Notes: generated from the sequence alone by a model not told the origin. A stretch of 32,737 bases of DNA from Erysipelotrichaceae bacterium (GCA_021201655.1 JAJQEL010000004.1:21658-54394), one strand, 5' to 3'. Shown: positions 8,248-16,773, numbered from the stretch's first letter. A program made the numbers and translations.

Positions 8248-8974
8248 AATAAAGAAAATTTAAAATAATTGAAATGAGATTATTCATGGTATGAGCCCCT
8301 ATTGGTACACATATGTTATTATGTTTTTTATAGAGATAACTTAATACCAGTCCAGTGAAGATATAAGGGAAAATCTGTATCATTTCACTTAAATTACCAG
8401 ATAATACTGAAGACATAACATGGACAAAGCCAAATAGACATGCAGAAACAATATGAGCTATTTTAGGATTAAATTCATATAACCATGTAAATAAAATACC
8501 ACGAAAAATCATTTCTTCCAATATTGGTGCTAAAACCACCGTACAAAAACTCATAATAAATGGATAAGCATCTAATATGCTTTCTATTAACACCTGATTT
8601 TCACTATCAGATACCCCACCAAACGCTAAAACAAGCAAACTACCAACAATATTCGCACCATAAATAAGTGCTGGTCCTAAAACTAATGCATCTAAAATAT
8701 GATCACTGATATGACTAAAGAATTCTTTCATTTGGAAAATCATACTATCTTTCAACATGAGAAAAACAATAATAAGCAAGGCCCCATCAACCATTAAATT
8801 CAAATAAGCAATACTAGCAGTATAAGTCATGGTTATATGGAGTTCCAATATCATAAATTGAATAATAGCACTACCAATCAATGAAGAACAATAAACATAT
8901 AAAGGAAGTACAACAAGTACAAATAACCATTTATTTTGTAATGAAACACTTCTTGTAAAACGATTTTTAAACAT
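8246..8974 (-). CDS. CPBP-family intramembrane glutamic protease (Abi/Rce1-like)
   Basis: Polytopic membrane protein of 242 residues with the three CPBP motifs: EEMIFR (EExxxR), FGFVH (FxxxH) and HTMNN (HxxxN/H), all in the C-terminal half. In bacteria such proteins serve in bacteriocin immunity, toxin processing or unknown cleavage events; the substrate here is unknown. I chose ATG 8974 because AAGGAG (8981-8986) lies 6 bases upstream and overlaps the DUF975 stop codon, implying translational coupling. It is the last gene of the MazF-DUF975-CPBP group and is followed by a strong terminator. Confidence 0.9.
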   Translation of the reverse strand: MFKNRFTRSVSLQNKWLFVLVVLPLYVYCSSLIGSAIIQFMILELHITMTYTASIAYLNLMVDGALLIIVFLMLKDSMIFQMKEFFSHISDHILDALVLGPALIYGANIVGSLLVLAFGGVSDSENQVLIESILDAYPFIMSFCTVVLAPILEEMIFRGILFTWLYEFNPKIAHIVSACLFGFVHVMSSVLSGNLSEMIQIFPYIFTGLVLSYLYKKHNNICVPIGAHTMNNLISIILNFLY

Positions 8975-8984
8975 AAACAACTCC

Positions 8985-9833
8985 TTAATAGACATTGTTA
9001 TAACGATAATAAGCTAATTCTTCAAAGAAGATAGCCATGGATAATTGGTATTTTGGTACATAAGTATAAATAGCAATAAAACCTGCTACAATGGTTGCAA
9101 TAATATCACCAATAAAGATAAATGATAGTAGACTAGATAAAAGAAGTTCGATAATTCCTACTAAAATCATCCATCCCCAAAAAGAAAGATCCAATTTTAC
9201 CAAATCCCATAAATGACCTCTCATCATTGAAAATGATTCTTTCACACACTCCATTGCTCCCATATGATATTCTTCTAATAAATAAGGAACAGCAAATAAG
9301 AATAAAGAAACAATAACCATTAATACAATGCCGATAATCACTAATAATAAAAATAACATTGAAAATGATGAATTATACAATAATAAATTAAGAATATAAT
9401 CAACCATGGCTTCAGTTGAGGTAGAAGCACTCATCAAGTAAGATATGTTCAACATGGATGAACCAAAAATCATAAAAATAATCACACAAATAATAAGATA
9501 AACAAACATCACTGCAATACTTATAACTTCCTGCAAAAGATATGTAGGAAATAATCTGCCAATTTGGGTAAATCCTACAAAAGCATCATTATCACTTAAA
9601 GTAATACCATTATTTCTTACCATTTTAAGCGATGCCACAATATAACCATGACTAGCTGCTAAAAACAATAAACTTATAATAAAATAAATAATGGTTGCAA
9701 ATGTACTACTATATCCACCAAAAATAGTTGGTACTAAATTAATCAGCATAACCATAATTAAAATACGTATATATTGATCTTTATAATTGACTAATACTTC
9801 AGAAGCTCTTTGTTTAATTCTTTGAATATTCAT
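8985..9833 (-). CDS. DUF975-family integral membrane protein
   Basis: 282 residues with an N-terminal amphipathic segment (IQRIKQRASEVL) and about five or six predicted membrane helices with glycine/serine-rich turns. It ends in a conserved YVPKYQLSMAIFFEELAYYR block typical of DUF975. Function is not established. I chose ATG 9833 (AAGGAG 9 bases upstream) rather than the frame opening at 9857. It sits between the MazF-like gene and the CPBP protease. Confidence 0.82.
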   Translation of the reverse strand: MNIQRIKQRASEVLVNYKDQYIRILIMVMLINLVPTIFGGYSSTFATIIYFIISLLFLAASHGYIVASLKMVRNNGITLSDNDAFVGFTQIGRLFPTYLLQEVISIAVMFVYLIICVIIFMIFGSSMLNISYLMSASTSTEAMVDYILNLLLYNSSFSMLFLLLVIIGIVLMVIVSLFLFAVPYLLEEYHMGAMECVKESFSMMRGHLWDLVKLDLSFWGWMILVGIIELLLSSLLSFIFIGDIIATIVAGFIAIYTYVPKYQLSMAIFFEELAYYRYNNVY

Positions 9834-9870
9834 TGTATTCAACTCCTTCTTAGGCATTATAACATATCTA

Positions 9871-10203
9871 TTATTTAATGTCTAAACTTGTTTTAATAGC
9901 CCTATTGACTTTCTCCATAAAGTATGACGATAAGCATCCTAATTTCTCATCAATACGTTTTTTATCTATGGTGCGTATTTGTTCTAAGAGAATGACAGAT
10001 TTCTTTTCTAAAAAGTCTGTTTCAATAAACACATGGGTTGGTAAATCATTTTTTGTAAGACGTGATGATATAGGGGCAACAATAACAGTTGTAGAATATT
10101 TATTGCCTTTATTATTTTGTAGTATTAATACTGGTCTATAACCGCCTTGTTCACTCCCTATAACAGGTGATAAATCCGCATAATATATTTCTCCTCTATT
10201 CAT
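9871..10203 (-). CDS. mazF: MazF/PemK-type endoribonuclease, no antitoxin gene adjacent
   Basis: 110 residues closely resembling Bacillus EndoA/MazF, a sequence-specific mRNA interferase. Visible features are [19 protein letters not shown] at the N-terminus, RPVLILQN with the active-site Arg23, VAPISS with Ser46 where Bacillus has the catalytic Thr, and [13 protein letters not shown]. No MazE/EndoAI-like ORF lies within 1 kb upstream; that space is the aldo/keto reductase. ATG 10203 is preceded by GGAGG and six T. The GGAGG is paired inside a 10-bp hairpin that also looks like the reductase terminator, so expression probably needs read-through and hairpin opening. Toxicity is untested; Ser for Thr could lower activity. 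Confidence 0.88.
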   Translation of the reverse strand: MNRGEIYYADLSPVIGSEQGGYRPVLILQNNKGNKYSTTVIVAPISSRLTKNDLPTHVFIETDFLEKKSVILLEQIRTIDKKRIDEKLGCLSSYFMEKVNRAIKTSLDIK

Positions 10204-10233
10204 AAAAAACCTCCCATACCATTGTATGAGAGG
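10204..10233 (-). promoter_or_regulatory. Terminator-like hairpin that sequesters the mazF Shine-Dalgarno
   Basis: The minus strand reads a perfect 10-bp stem (CCTCTCATAC with GTATGGGAGG, one G-T pair) with loop AATG, then six T and the mazF ATG. The 3' arm contains GGAGG. It doubles as an intrinsic terminator for the aldo/keto reductase operon, 15 bases after that gene's stop. Confidence 0.85.
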
Positions 10234-10248
10234 CATTGAAAGTTAGAA

Positions 10249-11346
10249 CTATTCAAATGTTTGAACAACCTTGACTAATTCATCTCTGATAGATATATGT
10301 TGTGGACAGACATTTTCACAAGCACCGCATTTCACACATTCACTTGCTAGTTTTAAGCCATGATCAGTTACGAGCCAGCCATATTGTCCTTTTGCTCTTT
10401 CGAAATTATCATATAAAGTATACATATTCATGGCTGTGAATGAGCCTGAAATACCGATATGCATTGGACACACTTTAGCACAATAATTACAAGTTGTACA
10501 TGGAATTAAAGGAATACTGTTTAATACTTCCTGAGCATGATGAATAACCTGTATTTCTTCATCTGATAAATGATCAAAATCTTTCATATATGAGATATTA
10601 TCATCCATTTGTGCAATATTACTCATACCTGATAAAACAACCATAACATTATCCAAATTAGCGGCAAATTTGATAGCCCATGAAGCACAAGAAGCATCCT
10701 TGTCTGCTTCCTTAAACACTTTTTCAACTGTTTCAGGAGGATTGGCCAGTAATCCACCTTTTACAGGTTCCATGACAATCACTTGCTTGCCATGTTTTTT
10801 AGCTACTTCGTAGCATTCTCTAGATTTAATAGCTGGATTATCCCAATCAGCATAATTAATTTGCAGTTGTACAAAGTCCATTTGGGGATGATTGGTTAAT
10901 AGTTCATCCAATTCTTCAGGTGTTGAGTGAAAAGAAAAACCTGCGTTTTTAATTTTACCTGTTTCTTTCATTTCTAAAATCCAGTCCCACATGCCAAAAT
11001 CATCAAAGTATTTTGTACGATGTTCTCCTAGATTATGCAATAAATAATAATCAAAATAGTCAACACCAGTTTGTTTTAAAGATGTTTCAAATTGCTTGAG
11101 AGCATCATCTCTTGTTTGACAATTAATCCAGGCAGCCATTTTAGTAGCAAGTGTATAGCTATCTCGTGGATATCTTTCAACTAAAGCCTGTCTAATCGCA
11201 TCTTCACTACCTGCATAAGCCCAGGCTGTATCAAAATATGTAAAGCTAGCTTCCATAAAATGATCAACCATGACTTTTGTTTGTTCAATGTCTATTTCTT
11301 CCCCTATTTTTGGAAGTCTCATTAAGCCAAATCCTAATTTTTTCAT
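10249..11346 (-). CDS. Aldo/keto reductase with C-terminal 4Fe-4S ferredoxin domain
   Basis: 365 residues. The N-terminal aldo/keto reductase barrel opens with LGFGLMRLP and has FDTAWAYAGSE (catalytic Asp/Tyr region) and YYLLHNLGEH. The C-terminal part carries two cysteine clusters, CTTCNYCAKVCP and CVKCGACENVCP, a 2x[4Fe-4S] ferredoxin. Such proteins are predicted anaerobic aldehyde/ketone or quinone reductases. It follows the DUF362 and MerR genes in one operon, consistent with carbonyl or electrophile detoxification. A hairpin terminator follows its stop. Confidence 0.92.
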   Translation of the reverse strand: MKKLGFGLMRLPKIGEEIDIEQTKVMVDHFMEASFTYFDTAWAYAGSEDAIRQALVERYPRDSYTLATKMAAWINCQTRDDALKQFETSLKQTGVDYFDYYLLHNLGEHRTKYFDDFGMWDWILEMKETGKIKNAGFSFHSTPEELDELLTNHPQMDFVQLQINYADWDNPAIKSRECYEVAKKHGKQVIVMEPVKGGLLANPPETVEKVFKEADKDASCASWAIKFAANLDNVMVVLSGMSNIAQMDDNISYMKDFDHLSDEEIQVIHHAQEVLNSIPLIPCTTCNYCAKVCPMHIGISGSFTAMNMYTLYDNFERAKGQYGWLVTDHGLKLASECVKCGACENVCPQHISIRDELVKVVQTFE

Positions 11347-11355
11347 TTTATACTC

Positions 11356-12243
11356 CTATATTTCAATTAATTCATATTGGGTACTACCCAAACCTAATTT
11401 TTCACTATAAGGTAAGATTTCTCTACCTAACATACTATCAACTCTTTCTTGAAGTTTCTTGGCACCAGGATCATTTGAATTCCATAACATATCAATAAAC
11501 GCTTGATCATTAGCTACTGGATCTAATGAAGCCACAATACCTAAATCATCCATAACAGGATCACTTTGATTACAATCACAATCGCAATCTATGGATAAGA
11601 AATTCATCACTGTAATATAAACGATTGGTTTATTTTGCGAAGCAAAATAATCACTCACAGCCTTAGCAGCTTCAGCCATCGATTCAATAAAATCAATTTG
11701 TGGTGGTAGATTATCCCATAATATCTTTGGATCATCCGTAAATCCAGCAGAGTGAATATAAGCTTTACCATTTCTAGAAGCAATACCAATCGATTGATTC
11801 TTTAAATTAGCTCCAAAACCACCCATAGCATGACCTTTACCATGAGCTAAATTCAACATCGAATCATAATTATCTAAATGATCACCAACAATATCATAAT
11901 CCAAATGCTTGCCACCATTCACTGGTATCTTCTTTTCGCCATTGGCATCCATAATATCCACATCCGCAAATGAAGTAAAACCATGATCTTGTGCCACTTT
12001 CATATGCGCTTTTAAAATATTTCTTTCACCGCGATATGCTGTATTACATTCCACAATCGTGCCATTTAATTTCTTTACTAATGGTGCAATCAAATCAGCT
12101 TTCAAATAACCTCTGGCACCAGCTTCCCCTGTAGAAACTTTTACTGCTACTTTACCTGTTAATTCTACTCCCACTGCTTCATAAATTTTCATTAAGCTTT
12201 CACTACTAATTTCTTTTGTAAAATAAACTTTAGATTTTTCCAT
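11356..12243 (-). CDS. DUF362-domain protein
   Basis: About 295 residues with DUF362 hallmarks: VKVSTGEAGARGYLK near the start, an NLAHGKGHAMGGFGANLKN core, and DCDCDCNQSDPVMDDLGIVASLDPVAND read as two adjacent blocks. The Cys-rich DCDCDC could bind metal or an Fe-S centre (inference). Proteins of this family often accompany ferredoxin-type reductases, but no activity is established. I chose ATG 12243 with GAGGAGG upstream; it overlaps the MerR stop by 14 bases, so the two are coupled. Confidence 0.88.
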   Translation of the reverse strand: MEKSKVYFTKEISSESLMKIYEAVGVELTGKVAVKVSTGEAGARGYLKADLIAPLVKKLNGTIVECNTAYRGERNILKAHMKVAQDHGFTSFADVDIMDANGEKKIPVNGGKHLDYDIVGDHLDNYDSMLNLAHGKGHAMGGFGANLKNQSIGIASRNGKAYIHSAGFTDDPKILWDNLPPQIDFIESMAEAAKAVSDYFASQNKPIVYITVMNFLSIDCDCDCNQSDPVMDDLGIVASLDPVANDQAFIDMLWNSNDPGAKKLQERVDSMLGREILPYSEKLGLGSTQYELIEI

Positions 12244-12592
12244 GATTTTCTTCCTCCTCACACATTTCAATCTTATAGTTGAGTCTTTCTAATGTTTGTT
12301 GTATATTTCTTTGCTTTTCTAACAATCTTTCTCTTTGTTGCTGTAGTAGTGCTTTTCTAGCGCTTACTGTAGAAGGTCCTAGATCATACAAATCAAAATA
12401 TTGTTTTAATAATTGAATTTCAACACCTGCTTCGCGCATACATTTGATAAATTCAATGCGTTGACAGCTTTTGTCATCATAATCCCTAATACCCTTGCTT
12501 CTTGGTACATCTTTTAATAATCCTATTTTTTCATAGTATCTCAATGTATCTGTTGTTAGATTATACTTTTGACTCACTTCTGATATTTTCAT
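12230..12592 (-). CDS. MerR-family regulator, AdhR-like electrophile sensor
   Basis: 120 residues. The N-terminal winged helix has TTDTLRYYEKIGLL, followed by a C-terminal dimerisation coiled coil (about 75-110). The block RIEFIKCMREAGVEI places Cys51 at the position of the aldehyde-sensing cysteine of Bacillus AdhR. It is the first gene of the DUF362-aldo/keto reductase operon and is preceded by a MerR-type promoter with a 19-bp spacer holding a dyad, so it very likely controls itself and the two reductase genes. I chose ATG 12592 because AGGTG sits 6 bases upstream. The inducer (aldehyde, quinone or similar) is inferred from AdhR. Confidence 0.9.
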   Translation of the reverse strand: MKISEVSQKYNLTTDTLRYYEKIGLLKDVPRSKGIRDYDDKSCQRIEFIKCMREAGVEIQLLKQYFDLYDLGPSTVSARKALLQQQRERLLEKQRNIQQTLERLNYKIEMCEEEENHGKI

Positions 12593-12609
12593 ATACATCA
12601 CCTAATCAT

Positions 12610-12640
12610 ATTATAAAACTTGGAGTAGACTTCAAGTCAA
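12610..12640 (-). promoter_or_regulatory. MerR-type promoter and operator
   Basis: -35 TTGACT, -10 TATAAT and a 19-bp spacer, the overlong spacing that MerR activators correct by DNA distortion. The spacer and flanks (12618-12637) hold a 20-bp dyad, half-sites ACTTGGAGT and ACTTGAAGT on opposite strands. No other gene intervenes before the MerR ATG. Confidence 0.88.
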
Positions 12641-12648
12641 TAACTATT

Positions 12649-12676
12649 TTAAAAAGAACTAGAAAATCTAGTTCTT
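12649..12676 (-). terminator. Intrinsic terminator of the pflA-pspC operon
   Basis: A 9-10-bp stem AAGAACTAG/CTAGTTCTT with a short loop, then T residues on the minus strand. It overlaps the pspC stop and separates this operon from the MerR promoter. Confidence 0.85.
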
Positions 12677-12869
12677 AATAATCATATGAATTCTTAGGCA
12701 TAATAAATGCGGCAATCAAATAAATCCATACACCAGCACTATAACCAAAAATTAATAATACCGCAATAATTCTAACAATAGTAGAATCAATACTAAAATA
12801 TTCAGCAATACCACCACAAACACCACAAATCATGGAATCACGAGACGAGCGATAAAGTTTTTTATTCAA
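12675..12869 (-). CDS. PspC-domain small membrane protein
   Basis: 64 residues matching the PspC domain: [30 protein letters not shown], and one long membrane segment ending FIMPKN. In enteric bacteria PspC is part of the phage-shock membrane-stress response; small Firmicute versions are usually of unknown role. RBS AGGAGGGG precedes the ATG. It is last in the pflA operon, 18 bases after the ROK kinase. Confidence 0.88.
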   Translation of the reverse strand: MNKKLYRSSRDSMICGVCGGIAEYFSIDSTIVRIIAVLLIFGYSAGVWIYLIAAFIMPKNSYDY

Positions 12870-12887
12870 GATATCCCCTCCTATCTT

Positions 12888-13769
12888 TTAATCTTCTTTA
12901 GCCACTTTTGCTAAAGCCAAAGCGCCACAAATACCTGCATTATCTCCTAGTCCTGGATATACAACATAATCTTTAATTTTATCCGATGTAATTTCTTCTT
13001 TTTGAATATATCCATTAAGTCTTTCTTGTAAATACTTATGAATTTGTGGGAAAAGTTGTTTTTGATGCATAACGCCACCACCTAAAATAATCTTCTTTGG
13101 TGATAAAGTTAATACATAAATAGCTAATGCTTGAGCAATATACCAGGCTTCTAAATCCCATGCTGGATGATCAGCTGGTAATTCATTACCATTCTTACCC
13201 CATCTTTCAGCAATCGCAGGACCAGCTGCCATACCTTCAAAACATGTACCATGATAAGGACACTTACCCTTATAAGGATCATCTTCTCTTACATTCATCA
13301 ACATATGACCCATTTCTGGATGCAACAAGCCATGAACCAAGTTACCTTCAACGATGGCACCTCCACCAATACCTGTTCCAATGGTTAAATATAAGGCACT
13401 ATCCAAACCTTGTGCTGCTCCAAAATAAGCTTCACCTAAACATGCACCATTGACATCTGTGTCAAAACCAATAGGTGTGTCAGGAAATGCTTCTTCTAAA
13501 GCACCTACAATATTATAATTCGCCCAACCTGGTTTAGGGGTTGTAGTAATATAACCATAAGTAGGTGAATTTTTATCTGGATCAATCGGCCCAAAACATC
13601 CAAGTCCAATTGCTTCAACATCTTTATCCTTAAAAAAGGCAATGGTTTCCTTCATTGTTTCATCTGGCGAAGTCGTAGGAAAAGATGCTCTTTCTAATAC
13701 CTCACCATTTTCATTACCAACTGCTACAACAAACTTAGTCCCACCTGCTTCAATAGCTCCTAATTTCAT
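12888..13769 (-). CDS. ROK-family sugar kinase (fructokinase-like)
   Basis: 293 residues. The N-terminal phosphate-binding loop is GAIEAGGTKF, the second ATP motif is TIGTGIGGGA, and the ROK zinc site is visible as HPEMGHM with CPYHGTCFEG. The ending GLGDNAGICGALALA is typical of the ScrK/GmuE fructokinase branch. It likely phosphorylates fructose, or mannose by relaxed specificity, feeding glycolysis and the PFL pathway encoded upstream. It overlaps the DUF4125 gene by 4 bases (ATGA), so it is translationally coupled. Confidence 0.9.
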   Translation of the reverse strand: MKLGAIEAGGTKFVVAVGNENGEVLERASFPTTSPDETMKETIAFFKDKDVEAIGLGCFGPIDPDKNSPTYGYITTTPKPGWANYNIVGALEEAFPDTPIGFDTDVNGACLGEAYFGAAQGLDSALYLTIGTGIGGGAIVEGNLVHGLLHPEMGHMLMNVREDDPYKGKCPYHGTCFEGMAAGPAIAERWGKNGNELPADHPAWDLEAWYIAQALAIYVLTLSPKKIILGGGVMHQKQLFPQIHKYLQERLNGYIQKEEITSDKIKDYVVYPGLGDNAGICGALALAKVAKED

Positions 13770-14374
13770 ACGTTTTCCTCCTTCATTTTTTCTTCGGCTT
13801 CTTCAATATTTTGATAACCATAAAGCTTCACTGTTTCTTGCATAATTTTTTTTACAATATTCTCTTTATGATTAATCATATCTACCAACATTTTACCATA
13901 TAAATAGAGGCTTTGAGAAGAATAAGTTAACAATTCTCCTCTTAAATATGTTTCAAAAGAAGTTTCTTCCTTTTCATCTTCATAACTATGGGTTAGTCTT
14001 GATAAAGATGCTAAGGTTGGATATTGTTGATTAAATTCTTCTTTCATAGTTACTTCAATTTGACATATGGTATTAATAATTTCTAATTTATCATCATCTA
14101 CGATTGGTAATTGATCTTTAATAGTTTCATAATACTCTGGATCACTGTTTGCCATCATAAATCCATATTTTTCAGTGATTGGATTACGATTGAATGATTC
14201 ATATTGTTTCAAGTCATCTAAATAACTTTCTAATACTTCATCATTATAAACAGAAAACTGAGCTTTTCTAAATTTTTCAAAATTTTCATAATCATCCTGA
14301 CATCTTGCACGGCCACCAATATGGTTAGTTTTTTGCATAAACTGCCATTCTAATTGTATAATTTCATTAATCAT
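13766..14374 (-). CDS. DUF4125 protein
   Basis: 202 residues, predicted all-helical and soluble. DUF4125 features are the opening EIIQLEWQFMQ, GGRARCQDDYENFEKFRKAQF, NPITEKYGFMM, and the late SFETYLRGELLTYS and ETVKLYGYQNIEEAEEK. No catalytic motif is recognisable. It overlaps the DUF4037 gene upstream by 8 bases and the ROK kinase downstream by 4. I believe DUF4125 and DUF4037 are often neighbours, which suggests joint action with the nucleotidyltransferase, but the function is unknown. Confidence 0.85.
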   Translation of the reverse strand: MINEIIQLEWQFMQKTNHIGGRARCQDDYENFEKFRKAQFSVYNDEVLESYLDDLKQYESFNRNPITEKYGFMMANSDPEYYETIKDQLPIVDDDKLEIINTICQIEVTMKEEFNQQYPTLASLSRLTHSYEDEKEETSFETYLRGELLTYSSQSLYLYGKMLVDMINHKENIVKKIMQETVKLYGYQNIEEAEEKMKEENV

Positions 14375-16001
14375 TGTTGTCTCCTAAAATATATGATATA
14401 TGATCATCTAAGAATGATGATTCACATGTTGTATAACCAAGTTTCTTTAATGCAAAAATAACGCAATGACATATCTTTTCCATTTCTATTTCTTTATGCT
14501 CAGATTCTATCAATTGAACTAATAATTGTCTTAAATCATCTAAAATCATACAATCCTTTAAACCATAATAACTCCATTTATAGTATGGCTTGTATTTATT
14601 ATTTAAAATGTATATCACTGATATCGTAGCATCAATAAATGTCGATAAACATAATTGTAAGGCAATTTTATCATGTCTTTTAGATATGCGCTGATAATTA
14701 TATTGGCCACTTTGTGACATCAAATGAAGATTTTGGGTAAGTTTCATCATTTGAATATGTTTTGGATAATAAGATAAGTATTCTCTTATTTGTGTCACTT
14801 TACCATAATTATCTACAAATATTTTTCCATTTGTACAGTTGAGCAATGTCATTTCATCCATGTTTAGCCAATCATCATTGCCCTTAGGATATACAAAGAA
14901 ATCCTCAATACATTGAACACCGACTCTATTTTTTCCTTGTTTAGAAGTGATTCTCTGATAACCCATAAAACTTTGAGGCATTGCATCATAAGCTTTTTGT
15001 AATGCAATGGATATTTCATCATATATATCCTTAGGTAACCAGATACAAAAGCCTGGACCAAAATCATGATCTTGAGATAGCTCATCATCATAGCCTAAGC
15101 AATCTGAACCTTCGCCACATAAACCTATTGCCATATAAGGAAGATATTCCCTAAAGTTTTCTAACATTGGTATGCCATATTCATAATAATATTGTTCACA
15201 CAATTGTAGAGCTTTAATATTCATTTGATTTTCTACATTGTTTCTATTTTCTAAGACTATTTGATATTCTTTATTATGTCCATATAGTTCATCGAGTTTT
15301 TCTAATATCTCATCATAGAGTTTTAAAGATTCTTCATAGTTTTTATCCAAAGCATATTGATAAGCTTTTAAAGATAAAGCGGCATAATAATGAGAATCTA
15401 TATAATGGAGTGATTCAAATAATGATAAAGATTGATTGAGATATTCTAAAGCTTGTTGATTTTGTTTGATCTGATAATACATCTGAGCTAAATTACTGTA
15501 GGTTATCGCTATTTCAACTTCACTACGATCTTTATTTTTAATGATATTGAGAGCCTTGATTTCATAATCAATAGCTTTATCAAAATCACCAAGTTCTTGA
15601 TATAATAATGAAATATTATTATAAAACGAAGCTAGACGTTCATCATTATATGGTAATTTTTGATATATTGCCTCTACCTTTTGATAATAGTCCAAGGCTT
15701 CTAAGTATCTTCCACCTGTGCGATATAAAGTTGCGATATTTAAATAACATGTACCAGCATCAATCGTTTCTTCTAATTGATGGGATAATAATATCTTTTC
15801 GGCATGCATCGCTATGGTATAGCCTAAATCAAACTGTGAAGTGACACGATAATAACCCATCAATTCATTTAATAAGCCTATTACTAGATCATCACTATTG
15901 TTTTCCATAGCCTTGTTTAATTGCTTAAGCAAGTATTCATAGGCTTCATCTAATTGTTGATGGGCATAATAATTATCTAATTGTTCATATATTTTATCCA
16001 T
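14367..16001 (-). CDS. TPR protein with C-terminal DUF4037 nucleotidyltransferase-like domain
   Basis: 544 residues. Residues about 1-255 form tetratricopeptide repeats (ALDYYQKVEAIYQ, FDKAIDYEIKALNI, QALEYLNQSLSLF, EESLKLYDEILEKL). From about 262 a DUF4037 domain begins with the nucleotidyltransferase-fold motif: Gly298-Ser299 in CGEGSDCLGY and the acidic pair Asp311/Asp313 in SQDHDFGPGF. This pattern (GS, then D-x-D) would bind nucleotide and metal. A protein-binding TPR array on a nucleotidyltransferase suggests modification or sensing of a partner. It overlaps pflA by 8 bases and DUF4125 by 8 bases, so all are co-translated. The link to PFL activity is inferred from position only. Confidence 0.85.
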   Translation of the reverse strand: MDKIYEQLDNYYAHQQLDEAYEYLLKQLNKAMENNSDDLVIGLLNELMGYYRVTSQFDLGYTIAMHAEKILLSHQLEETIDAGTCYLNIATLYRTGGRYLEALDYYQKVEAIYQKLPYNDERLASFYNNISLLYQELGDFDKAIDYEIKALNIIKNKDRSEVEIAITYSNLAQMYYQIKQNQQALEYLNQSLSLFESLHYIDSHYYAALSLKAYQYALDKNYEESLKLYDEILEKLDELYGHNKEYQIVLENRNNVENQMNIKALQLCEQYYYEYGIPMLENFREYLPYMAIGLCGEGSDCLGYDDELSQDHDFGPGFCIWLPKDIYDEISIALQKAYDAMPQSFMGYQRITSKQGKNRVGVQCIEDFFVYPKGNDDWLNMDEMTLLNCTNGKIFVDNYGKVTQIREYLSYYPKHIQMMKLTQNLHLMSQSGQYNYQRISKRHDKIALQLCLSTFIDATISVIYILNNKYKPYYKWSYYGLKDCMILDDLRQLLVQLIESEHKEIEMEKICHCVIFALKKLGYTTCESSFLDDHISYILGDNND

Positions 16002-16743
16002 GTTTATGTAATGTATCTTTCATGCCTTTTAAGATGACATTTCTAGCTTTAATAGCATCTTCTTTACTTAATGGTTCAATATCTTCTAATGGATAGTCAT
16101 AACCCAAATTATCATATTTAACTTTACCCATCGTATGATATGGTAAAACATCGAGCGCTTTTAAATTTTTTAAGGTTGCGATAAATTGTCCTAATTGATA
16201 GAGATATTTATCATTTTGTGTAATGGATGGTACAACCACATGTCTTATCCATATCTCAATTCCTTTATCATCAATATAATGAGCAAATTTTAGTATCATA
16301 TCATTAGGTTGACTGGTTAATTTAACATGTTCAACGGGATCAATATGCTTAATATCCAGCATCACTAAATCAGTCACTGCTAAAAGTCTATCCATTTTCT
16401 TTAAATAATCTGGATTTTCATTAAAAGTAATACCTGAAGTATCTAAACAGGTATGAATTCCCTGGTCATGACAAGTTTCAAAGAGTTCAATCAAAAAATC
16501 TATTTGCATTAATGGTTCTCCACCTGTACATGTAATACCACCATTTTTATAGAATTCCTTTTTCGAATTAAACATTTTTAAAATTTCATCTACAGACATC
16601 GTTTCACCCACATGAGGTTGCCAGGTATCAGGATTATGGCAATATAGACAGCGCATTGGACAACCTTGAAAAAAAACGACAAATCTAATGCCAGGTCCAT
16701 CCACTGTTCCACAGCTTTCTGTAGAATGAATATAACCTTTCAT
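15994..16743 (-). CDS. pflA: Pyruvate formate-lyase-activating enzyme
   Basis: Radical SAM enzyme that abstracts a hydrogen from the PFL glycine to install the glycyl radical. The [4Fe-4S] motif is CPMRCLYC (CxxxCxxC) near residues 29-36, preceded by GTVDGPGIRFVVFFQGC. GGEPLMQ is the SAM-binding GGE motif. The 249-residue length is normal. RBS AGGTGG lies 7 bases before the ATG. It sits about 900 bases downstream of the PFL core gene, separated by the radical-domain ORF and a PTS IIB, and is followed by overlapping DUF4037, DUF4125 and ROK genes. A weak extended -10 (TGTTAAAAT) lies just upstream of its RBS. Confidence 0.95.
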   Translation of the reverse strand: MKGYIHSTESCGTVDGPGIRFVVFFQGCPMRCLYCHNPDTWQPHVGETMSVDEILKMFNSKKEFYKNGGITCTGGEPLMQIDFLIELFETCHDQGIHTCLDTSGITFNENPDYLKKMDRLLAVTDLVMLDIKHIDPVEHVKLTSQPNDMILKFAHYIDDKGIEIWIRHVVVPSITQNDKYLYQLGQFIATLKNLKALDVLPYHTMGKVKYDNLGYDYPLEDIEPLSKEDAIKARNVILKGMKDTLHKHG

Positions 16744-16773
16744 AAAAACACCACCTTTCTTTTATTTTAACAC

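Noticed and set aside
11277-11498. 73-aa plus-strand ORF opposite the aldo/keto reductase and DUF362 junction
   Set aside because: Antisense shadow without RBS or homology.
13127-13453. 108-aa ORF on the plus strand opposite the ROK kinase
   Set aside because: Antisense shadow of a well-supported gene, with no RBS and low-complexity His/Tyr content.
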